The notes below the pieces were generated by a model. That model did not search any database. It saw nothing but the letters and a program-made list of their open reading frames with translations, and was not told the DNA's origin. A stretch of 15,739 bases of DNA from assembly GCA_015501595.1 (NCBI GenBank), contig JADNRX010001039.1, positions 1 through 15,739 of the forward strand. Reading direction: 5' to 3'. This document shows positions 9,151 through 15,739 of this stretch, piece after piece; position 1 is the stretch's first letter; the number at the start of each line of letters is the position of its first letter. A program made the translations under genes and the position numbers. This DNA comes from Hymenopellis radicata. Its lineage: Eukaryota > Basidiomycota > Agaricomycetes > Agaricales > Physalacriaceae.

Positions 9151-10161
9151 GGCGAAGTGTTGCTCGCCGCAGGGCAAAAAGTTCGGTAAATTCTGACTTG
9201 TTATGCTGCTTGAATCTGACAGTTTTCTAGTCAGTCTTCGTGTTGGAAACGGTGAGTCTTACCTGTTCTTAGAACGCTCAATTTGTCCAGAAATGGATTC
9301 AGCAAAGCCCGACGTGGCGATAAGGTCCTGCGAGATGGGTGGCGCGCACTTCAGGTTCGCTCTTCAAGCGCGTCTCCGCGTGTATCCGGCTAACTGATTC
9401 CCTAGTCAGATCCGACCTCGAAGACTCCCAATAGAACCTTCACCGTCAAGCTACCACATCACATTCCAAGCCCACTCGAGCGGAAACGGATCCTTGAGCT
9501 TTCACCAGCGAGATGTCGCTCGCCGCGAGGCAAAAATGTCGGTGAATTTCTCTCTATTTCCGCTGAAAATCTGACACTTCTCGCGTTAGTCAGTCTTCCC
9601 CTGGAAGCGGTGAGATTTACCTTTCTGTTCATGGTACCCGCTCAATTTCTTCAGATTTGGATTCGGGGTTGCCCGACGCCCCGACTGATGGCGGAGAACG
9701 TGATAACGAGGGACCCAGAAACGGATAATGAGTTCGGGTCGCTCCCCGCGGGTCTTGAGGTTCGTATTTGTCCCGGTCTACAATCAGCTCCATTCTCAAG
9801 AGATCTCATTTAGTTTGAGGCCTCCGACACGTCCAGCTTTGGCGTACGATGACGGGAATCGGGCTTGAGGATCTGCGTCGTAGGGTCGCTCGCCGCGGGG
9901 CTTGAGGTTCGTGTTCCTTTGACTTTCGTGTCCATCAATTCTAACAAATTTCAGAGCAGTCCGAGGTACATGTATTGTTGAAAAGGTAAATCTTACCTCC
10001 CTTTCCAGTCCTTATCATCTCAGTCGTTCCAGATTTTTCTAAAGAAACGGGGTCGTGACCCGCAACGAACACGTCAAAGCAACGCGACTCCATCCGGACT
10101 TGACGAAGATTTAGATCTGGACCAATCAAAGCGTGAATTCCGCGGAGTCAAATGAAGGAAG

Positions 10162-10207
10162 GTACGTTACCATTTAATAGTTCAACTTCGAAAGTTGAAC
10201 ATCCCAG
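10162..10207 (+). other. Intron-like segment with internal hairpin (module 1)
   Basis: It runs from GTACGTTACC to CCCAG (46 nt) and contains a perfect 9-bp hairpin with a 3-base loop, GTTCAACTT-CGA-AAGTTGAAC (10181-10201). It is related to segments at 10566 and 11010. Confidence 0.5.
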
Positions 10208-10565
10208 GCAGGCAGTTTAAGCGATGACGGCGCCAAATGCCCCCGACCAGAGTGCGGGTCCAGTGCCAACAGTACTGACTGCCTCGTCTTCATCTCTCGC
10301 GAATCTCGCTCCATCCCGACTTGGACTCACACCAGTCGCAAAGTTTTCCCCGCAAGTGAACCAACAAAACAAATGACCGAGCTAAAGGTATGAATCCTTG
10401 TTACCCAGCCTCCATTCAGCGCTTAAAGATCCAGAGAAACGAATATCAATTCCGCAAAATGACGCCACATGCTAAACTCGAACCATACGTCGCCCCATTT
10501 GGAGCGTGATTCCGATCTGGATCTGAATTAATTAGTCACGAAGTCCGCGGTCTCGGCTGGGCATG

Positions 10566-10615
10566 GTACGTCACCTTTTTTTTAACCCTCTTGGAAAGTT
10601 CAACATACCAACTAG
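10566..10615 (+). other. Intron-like segment, hairpin arm degraded (module 2)
   Basis: It runs from GTACGTCACC to ACTAG (50 nt). The right arm AAAGTTCAACAT is kept, differing from module 1 at one base. The left arm has been replaced by a T-rich run, so no stable hairpin remains. Confidence 0.45.
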
Positions 10616-11009
10616 GAAATTATCAAGAATAAGCCCCAAGGGCTGCGCGCGCAGAGCGATACGACGTACCGGTACCTCTCATCAACGTCGCTCGTCGTCT
10701 TTCTCGTGTCCACCAGCCCGCCGCCGCGCGAAATCCAATTTCGTCTCAGGACGCCCCCAGAATCGCCAGCGCCAGCGAGGTTGATCTACCGTCAGCGACA
10801 GAGAGGGAAGACGTGGAATATGGCACGTCAATCATTCATCCAACGACGGCACCACTGACACATTCTAGACCCAGGAGATCGCCCACCAGTCCTCGCGACG
10901 ACGCCACACTTCAAATTCGACCAACAAGTTTCCCTCATTCGGACTTCAGAGCGAAACGGATCTACAAGTATAATCAATCACGCGGAAGGTTTCAAGAGAA
11001 GGTACGAAG

Positions 11010-11061
11010 GTACGTTACCTATAATTGTTGTCATGTTCAAAAGTTGAACATGACGGTTTAG
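11010..11061 (+). other. Intron-like segment with internal hairpin (module 3)
   Basis: It runs from GTACGTTACC to GTTTAG (52 nt) and contains a perfect 11-bp hairpin, GTCATGTTCAA-AAG-TTGAACATGAC (11028-11052). The stem differs from module 1, yet both arms match. Confidence 0.5.
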
Positions 11062-11730
11062 GAAATTCTGCGCGACTTTCGCCAGGCCATGCTCAAAGGA
11101 CGGCGCGACTCATCTGCGAGTGTATCTCGAAATCGGCTTGCATCGCCCGACCCGCACGCTCGTCGGCTCAACTCCAGAGTCGACATCGAGCTCATCCTCG
11201 TCGACTTCGGGGAAGAGGGTGTTCCAAATGGGGCGATTAACGGGGAAGAGCGGAAATGATGCGAGTAACATTTCTCGGGGCAGATCCAGATCTGGTTGAG
11301 TTCCTGGGCCGGAAATCTGCGAAAGAAAGAAGAGGTACATACTCATTGTCTATAATCCTCGTTCATTAGGCGCTTAACGATGAGACCAGGGCCCATGAGT
11401 AAGTCCGAGTCCTCACGAAATGATGACGACTTCGTATTCGGATGTCGGATTTGTTCACGGTGGCGACGAACTCGGAACACACGCTTGCCGACTTGGACAC
11501 ACTTGCTTAGTCCTCGGGCTTCGTAGAGACTTGGGTGTGGTAGCGTCGGTCACAGGGAGTGCCTTCGACGACGGCAACGGCGGCGGCTGCAGAGACACGA
11601 AGAAGTGACTCTTCTGCGCCACGGCCTTGTCAGTTCATTATCGGGGTTACAACATTGGACTCGATGTACGTACCTTTCTTCCATTCGGATCTCCCTCTTT
11701 CCTGACAATGGAATTAGACGATATGTAGAC

Positions 11731-12640
11731 TTATTGTCGGTTGCCGCCAGAGATTAGTAAGAGAACGGCGCGCCTTGCGCGCTCGACGAGTTCGGTTGAG
11801 GCTTCGGCCCATGCGGATTGAGATCTTCGCGCCTTAAGCGCGCTGTAGAAGACGTAGATACAGTAGATTCGAAAACGCTGTAGATACATAGTTGTACCGC
11901 GAGGATGAGGCTGCATGAATAAACTAAATCTTTCGTGAAAATGAACATGACCCAAAAACTCACATGTACTACTACGTTGGGAGGGGCGTCACCATTGCTG
12001 CCCACATCCCCAACATCGATACCGCCGCCTCAGAGCACCAGAGGACTCCAGTATTCCGCGAAATCCCTCCCTATGACCGCTGAACATCAAGTCAATAAAG
12101 TTTAAGAGTCACGAAGGATCAGCACTGACCGTTACAAGAGGCTCACTGGTTACAGCAGTAACCAGGCCTGAGAACCGTCAACATGCAGGTTCTCGAAGCC
12201 CTAATTCATGGTGAGTCAGGAAACGTTTAGTATGATTTAATTGAAAGCTTACCTTGCACATCCGACTAATTCCGCAAGGATCGCGCGTGTTGGACGTGTC
12301 GTAAGTCTTCAATTGTATCGATGTCGGCACTGAATGTCTTGAGGTTGTCGTCGTCGCCAGGGCGCGGAACAGTGTGTCGAAGGTCGTGGTAAGAGGCCAA
12401 GTTCCTATTCGGGCAAACCCGAGTGATCGACATGACTTGGCCTTCAGCCATCACTGTGCTGAACTCGTTTTGCTGCCCGCCTCCAATCCAATACTCTGTC
12501 ATTCTCCACGCGCAAGAAAATGCTCGGAAATTACTCTTACGACAACGTATTCTCAATCCCGACGGAGCGCAGGGCCAAAATCGCGTCAAAACGCGTCTTA
12601 TTCGATTTTCTGTGCTTTTCTTGACTTCCGCTCCCGCTAA
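11731..12640 (-). pseudogene. Spliced gene candidate of unknown family, frame disrupted
   Basis: Minus-strand introns can be placed at 12540-12496 (45 nt, GAATGACAG end), 12252-12201 (52 nt, CCTGACTCAC branch region) and about 11964-11916 (GTGAGT to GCAG). The main exon (12495-12253) reads YWIGGGQQNEFSTVMAEGQV, ITRVCPNRNLASYHDLRH and PRPGDDDNLKTFSADIDTIE. It then stops at 12266 unless one A near 12304-12310 is removed, in which case it continues TYDTSNTRDPCGISRMCK and joins the next exon (GFENLHVDGSQAW) in phase. Further downstream pieces include RDFAEYWSPLVL and GSNGDAPPNVVVH, with an in-frame TGA between them. The gene end is unsettled (stops near 11731 or 11754). Composition and splice sites look like a real gene, but I do not recognise the family. 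Confidence 0.45.
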
Positions 12641-12693
12641 CTACGAGCTGCGTTATCTATGACGACGTCTATGTGTGCCTTTAACACTCAATC

Positions 12694-13185
12694 TTATCGC
12701 TTCGGGCCGTCACCCTGGGAAACGGAGGTTGGGGTGACGCAAGCCACTTGCACCTTGCCTCCATCCCCATCCTGGATCCTCGTTCTCGGGCTTCCCTCGG
12801 CGGCGCTCAACCAGCGCATGGGTACGCTAATCTGGATCTCTATTATATGGAATAACGCACGCCCTTAGACTGGATTCTTACAGGTTCCAATTGAACACGT
12901 CCACATGTGGGTTTATTCGTGAAAAAGGTAAGATTCCCATTCAGTGCGATTCTTGTTGTTCGGTTGCGTTGACGTTTCTGAATAGACTTTGACTCTGGAA
13001 CGTTCGTAGATCCGCTGACAGCGCGGTCGAATGATTTGACTTGGGACACTTTTGAAAATGGACCGCGGGTGGAATTCAACGGGTTGGGGATTAGGGCATT
13101 TACGTGGTGGCGTTGGGAGGGAGACGATAATGAAATGACGGCGCACATAGTGCGGTCTCGCGAACGTTGGCATTCTTACCGTTGA
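12694..13185 (+). CDS. Spliced gene candidate of unknown family (3' part)
   Basis: Three plus-strand exons join in phase. The first ends at 12821 (LGNGGWGDASHLHLASIPIL, then AHG). A 62-nt intron (12822-12883) precedes exon 12884-12927 (FQLNTSTCGFIREK). A 58-nt intron (12928-12985) precedes exon 12986-13185, which reads FDSGTFVDPLTARSNDLTWD, TFENGPRVEFNGLGI, FTWWRWEGDDNEM and HSYR before TGA. Phases 2 and 1 are kept across the two junctions, and the last exon is open only with sensible composition, which is good evidence for a real product. The 5' end is unresolved: a TAA lies upstream in this frame at about 12681, and a different frame starts at ATG 12659. It stands head to head with the minus-strand candidate. 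I do not recognise the family. Confidence 0.5.
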
Positions 13186-13485
13186 TGAGATCTCGATTTC
13201 GTCTGTGCGGTATGTTCCAATTCTATTTCTCGCCCCACGCTCGCTCACAGTTCATGCAGATCTATTTAAATCACAACACCTCATGTCCTTGGACCTCTTC
13301 GCTTCGATATACATTCAATTGATTAACATTTTTTCAAAACCAACTTACGTGTGGCGCCAATTTCGACATTCCTCGAATCCGGTGCCCGAAGCCAAATCGA
13401 TGGCTTGGAAACGCAGACGTCATACCCCTAGAATTAGCGCTCCTCGGATACCGGCAGATCTGGATCTGCTTTAGACAACTTGGGA

Positions 13486-13492
13486 TATATAA
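13486..13492 (+). promoter_or_regulatory. TATA box
   Basis: TATATAA lies 50 bases before the ATG at 13542 and is followed by a pyrimidine-rich leader (CCCCCACTTTCTTTCTTCCC) and a CACC-ATG start context. This is a classical fungal core promoter arrangement for the plus-strand gene candidate downstream. Confidence 0.55.
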
Positions 13493-13541
13493 CCCAACAC
13501 GGACTTGGAATCCCCCACTTTCTTTCTTCCCTTCCCCCACC

Positions 13542-14358
13542 ATGACCATCTCTCCCACTACGACCACGATGTCGACGCTGTCGGTCGTCTCTTCGACGTC
13601 GTCTTGCCGCCCTCATCGGGATCGCTATCTCATCATCGTGTCCGGGGTAGGTGTCTTCTTACCATCATGTTGAACTTGGGCTCATCGTTCCACAGGATGT
13701 CGGGGCGTCGGGATTCGACTGTTTGACGGCTCTCACCGCCACCTATAGGATCGCATCGTAGCGCGGGACGACCCCGTCAACACGTTCGACTTCAACCCGC
13801 CAACATGTCTGGATCCGACTGGATGGGACTTGCACTCGGGGCGGCGCTCGTCAGCGTCGGGGGCTGCGACAGCACTCTCAAGTCACGGGTATGTTGAACT
13901 TTTCTGCACACGTGCTGGTTGGTTGACTTACCGTTGGTTAGACTTGCCTTTATGTTCGTTGACTGTTCTTGTTGTTACCCTTGGTCAGTCGCGCTTCACT
14001 CTCATCGGTCTCGCCGCTGAAGTTCGCTTAGACTGCCCTTACCTTGGCGACATCAACACCAGTCGATGACTTGACTGTTGCTCGTTGCTGTCTTGAAGGT
14101 ATGATGATTCTGTTCTATGACTTGACCTCGATGTTGACGACTTCTCCTTTAGATCCGATTCCTCTATCACCATCAAGACATCGACACCTTCGGGCTTATC
14201 CTCGCCAGCCGCGTCTCTCGCTACGGGGTCTCCATGGTTCTCACTTTCAAGTATGGTCATCCTTTCCTCGTTGAAACAATTACTGACTAGTTTCAGTATC
14301 AGCCTCGAACACACATGCTTGGTCGGCTTTCTTCGTCGTCGTTTTGTTCCTTCACTGA
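13542..14358 (+). CDS. Spliced Ser/Thr-rich protein candidate with hydrophobic C-terminus
   Basis: The start is supported by a TATA box, a pyrimidine-rich leader and CACCATG. Exon 1 (13542-13646) gives 35 residues, MTISPTTTTMSTLSVVSSTS onward. The intron from 13647 (GTAGGT) may end at 13695 or 13748; the longer choice leads in phase into DRIVARDDPVNTFDFNPPTC and LDPTGWDLHSGRRSSASGAA. The 3' end is clearer: exon 14153-14250 (SSITIKTSTPSGLSSPAASL), a 46-nt intron (14251-14296), then ISASNTHAWSAFFVVVLFLH and TGA at 14356-14358. A Ser/Thr-rich region followed by a short terminal hydrophobic stretch fits a cell-surface, possibly GPI-anchored, protein. The exon between about 14000 and 14098 does not join the Ser-rich exon in phase, so the middle is unresolved or damaged. 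The family is not recognised. Confidence 0.4.
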
Positions 14359-14760
14359 CGTCGACTATCTCGGGCAGATATCGACGTCACTTGGAATGCA
14401 CGGTAAGTCTTCGACACCGTCATGTCTTTTAACTTGTCGAGTCTGATGAAGACAAAGGCCTTTGCCCTTCGTCAACGCTGCCTTCAACTTCCACGACGGA
14501 CACGTCGTGAGTCCTCTCCCCACTTGTCTTCTTTTGACTTATTGACCGAGACTTTATCAGGTCTTGATACTAGTCGTCGTAGACTTGACCAGTACGTCGC
14601 GCTGCTCTTCTGTCTCCGTATCGTTGACTGATCTGTCTTCAAGTTGTCTCTGCACGCGGCTGTCGTCTCCGTCGGTAAGTCTTCTTCTCGTTGTCACCTT
14701 GTCTCCCTGACCATGTTTGTCTCAGCTGTTTCGTATTCTCGGCTTCGCGCTGTAGGATCC
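14359..14760. other. No supported gene; isolated plus-strand splice-like sites
   Basis: GTAAGTCTTC donor-like sequences occur at about 14403 and 14674, with TCTCAG acceptor-like ends such as that near 14725. The sequence between them is interrupted by stops and shows no recognised motif. It may be the 5' part of the spliced tail at 14847-15019. Confidence 0.4.
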
Positions 14761-14846
14761 GCGCATCTCTTTGGCGGGATTTTGAGCCGAGGCCAACACA
14801 GCAGTAAGTCTTAGTGTGTCTCTTCGTTGTTTCTGACTGCTAACAG

Positions 14847-15019
14847 CAGTACAGTCCCGTTCGCTCAGATGCCATTCAGAACAATTCGGTAAGCCGCGGA
14901 TTTCATTGTCTATGTTAGATATTGACAATGGATTGGATTAGGTTCGCGCGGATGTGCTTGAAAAGGAGGCGGCAAGTATTCCGCCCGTTGCATCACAAAA
15001 AATGTGCAAACCTAGCTAG
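14847..15019 (+). CDS. Spliced 3' gene fragment of unknown family
   Basis: Two introns are well formed: 14804-14846 (43 nt, CTGACTGCTAACAG end) and 14889-14941 (53 nt). Exons 14847-14888 and 14942-15019 read QYSPVRSDAIQNNS and VRADVLEKEAASIPPVASQK in one phase, ending at TAG 15017-15019. A second frame is also open across the same junction, so the frame is not certain. The stop falls within CCTAGCTAGG, the first unit of the palindromic array, so the tail may have been captured by, or truncated by, that repeat. Confidence 0.3.
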
Positions 15020-15175
15020 GCCTAGTTAGGATCGCCACCGTAGCTATGCCTAGCTATGAGGTGCAATCCTAGCTAGGCCCTAGTTAGGATTGCCTTGTGT
15101 AGTTAGGCCTAACTAGGATCGCGTTCGTAACTAGGCCTAGTTACGAACGCAATCGTAGTTAGGCCTAACCTGAGC
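15006..15175. repeat. Array of about six palindromes at 28-30-bp spacing
   Basis: Dyad centres fall at about 15020, 15048, 15078, 15107, 15135 and 15163. Most share an AGGCCT centre. The best is a perfect 30-bp palindrome at 15121-15150 (half GCGTTCGTAACTAGG). 15063-15093 pairs 14 of 15 bases around one central C. TAGTTAGGCCTAACTA (15100-15115) and GTTAGGCCTAAC (15158-15169) are perfect. Adjacent units are alternately inverted copies of one another. There is no spacer diversity of the CRISPR kind. Confidence 0.85.
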
Positions 15176-15256
15176 ATTAGTTAGGATCTAATTCGAACCT
15201 ACTTACTTCATAATCATGTCCTAGCAAAGCCTAATCAGGAATGTGTCCCTAGCTAG

Positions 15257-15300
15257 GCATAGCTTGAGCGTAACTTGAGCATAGCTTTGAGCGTAGCTAT
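15257..15300. repeat. Short tandem repeat, 11-12-bp unit
   Basis: Four imperfect copies: GGCATAGCTT, GAGCGTAACTT, GAGCATAGCTTT and GAGCGTAGCTAT. They use the same TAGCTA vocabulary as the palindromic array 100 bp upstream, so they probably derive from it. Confidence 0.75.
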
Positions 15301-15462
15301 CCTCATCAATAAGATTGCCCAATTGATACTGTACTGATCAGAATCCAGTGTTCCTTCACGCGCAAGACGGCTTCTCCCAACCTGCGTACTCGTGGCTAAG
15401 GAAGATAGATGGTTATTACAAGATCTAAACGTTAGCAAGTGTCCGATTAACACGACTCGTAA

Positions 15463-15739
15463 TCATTCCTTCTTCGAATGTCGACTCTTTTCTCTACTTC
15501 GTTGTCCATACTTCCAAAACGAAACGGTCTAAGCCAGAGATTCAGATCAGACTCTCGTCGAGGTAGAAGGAAGGGCGACTTACGGAGGCACCCTATAGTG
15601 ATCGATATGACAGCGAGCGCCGTCACACCCTCACCATACCCGAAAGCATTATACGTCGCCGGAGCAAAGAGCGGGAATCCGAAGCCTGCTAGAGCACGTA
15701 GACACGCCACAGCGGATAGTGCTGAGAGCGGATCAGTAA
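15463..15739 (-). CDS. Major facilitator superfamily transporter, C-terminal part (runs off the window)
   Basis: The 3' end of a plasma-membrane MFS transporter, probably of the fungal drug/polyamine type. Exon 15739-15584 reads LSALSAVACLRALAGFGFPL, FAPATYNAFGYGEG and TALAVISITIG, which are the last two membrane helices with the family's GFPLFAPATYNAFGYG signature. A 55-nt intron follows (15583-15529, GTAAGT to CTTAG). The last exon, 15528-15463, gives TVSFWKYGQRSREKSRHSKK and a stop, a typical basic tail starting at FWKYG. The exons join in phase only if GGG at about 15593 has one G too many; as written, the frame shifts at that point. Substrate cannot be inferred from the tail. Confidence 0.8.

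Larger units (their letters stand above)
9150..11700. repeat. Degenerate tandem array of 360-450-bp modules
   Basis: The first three modules align through CGCTCGCCGC-like cores at 9161, 9517 and 9887 and through GGTGAG/GGTAAA...TTACC sites at 9251, 9609 and 9985 (steps of 356-376 bp). The CTCAATTT...CAGA..TGGATTC segment is shared by the first two. Later modules carry GGTACGTTACC-like sites at 10161, 10565, 11009 and 11334, preceded in most by GATCTGGATCT variants. A second site type starts at 10387 and 11334 and is followed by CGCTTAA. Copies are diverged well beyond simple satellite identity. Many plus-strand sites look like intron starts followed 32-52 nt later by CAG or TAG. The array could be an old tandem exon duplication or a decayed satellite. 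Confidence 0.6.

Noticed and set aside
11110..11346. 78-codon minus-strand frame with an acidic PEVDEDELDVD stretch
   Set aside because: The opposite strand is equally protein-like here, there are no splice partners, and it lies in the degenerate array.
15006..15175. CRISPR array
   Set aside because: Repeats are palindromes of one another, no unique spacers exist, and the genome is eukaryotic.
15253..15453. 66-codon minus-strand frame downstream of the MFS gene
   Set aside because: No motif, it overlaps the short tandem repeat, and it follows the transporter's stop.

Overview
The window looks like nuclear DNA of a filamentous fungus, most likely a mushroom-forming basidiomycete (Agaricomycetes). 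The evidence is the dense short GT-AG introns (most 45-62 nt, several exactly 47 nt), a mushroom-type F-box protein with CxxC pairs behind the F-box, a fungal-type Cys/Met-metabolism PLP enzyme, a fungal MFS transporter tail, and transposon and satellite DNA between genes. There is no bacterial-style operon, rRNA, tRNA or CRISPR.

Layout. 1-1895 is a minisatellite of 72-bp units with interspersed 175-bp units in a higher-order pattern. 1896-2150 is unique sequence carrying three copies of a GTTATGCATTATG motif. 2151-3223 is a non-autonomous hAT-type DNA transposon with terminal inverted repeats, a near-perfect 8-bp target duplication, GATCCG-rich subterminal repeats and a GGT-rich core. 3232-3910 is intergenic. 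3911-5026 (minus) is a seven-exon F-box gene whose exon phases all fit except for one missing base. About 5130-5990 (minus) is a broken, internally deleted PLP-enzyme gene. 6409-6938 (minus) is a small tail-anchored membrane protein gene, again with one base missing.

7000-9150 holds well-formed plus-strand introns but no open gene. About 9150-11700 is a degenerate array of 360-450-bp modules, each carrying a self-complementary splice-donor-like site and in places a hairpin inside an intron-like segment. 11731-14358 contains three partially readable, spliced gene candidates (minus, plus, plus). A last plus-strand spliced tail at 14847-15019 ends inside a palindromic array (15006-15175). 15463-15739 (minus) is the 3' end of an MFS transporter that leaves the window.

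The genes do not form an evident pathway. The strongest cross-cutting pattern is that the F-box, tail-anchored and MFS genes, and probably a fourth, are each coherent apart from a single-base indel at a 2-3-base homopolymer. That means either sequencing error or young pseudogenisation in a repeat-rich region. Only the PLP gene is clearly dead whatever the sequence quality, because most of its core is missing.
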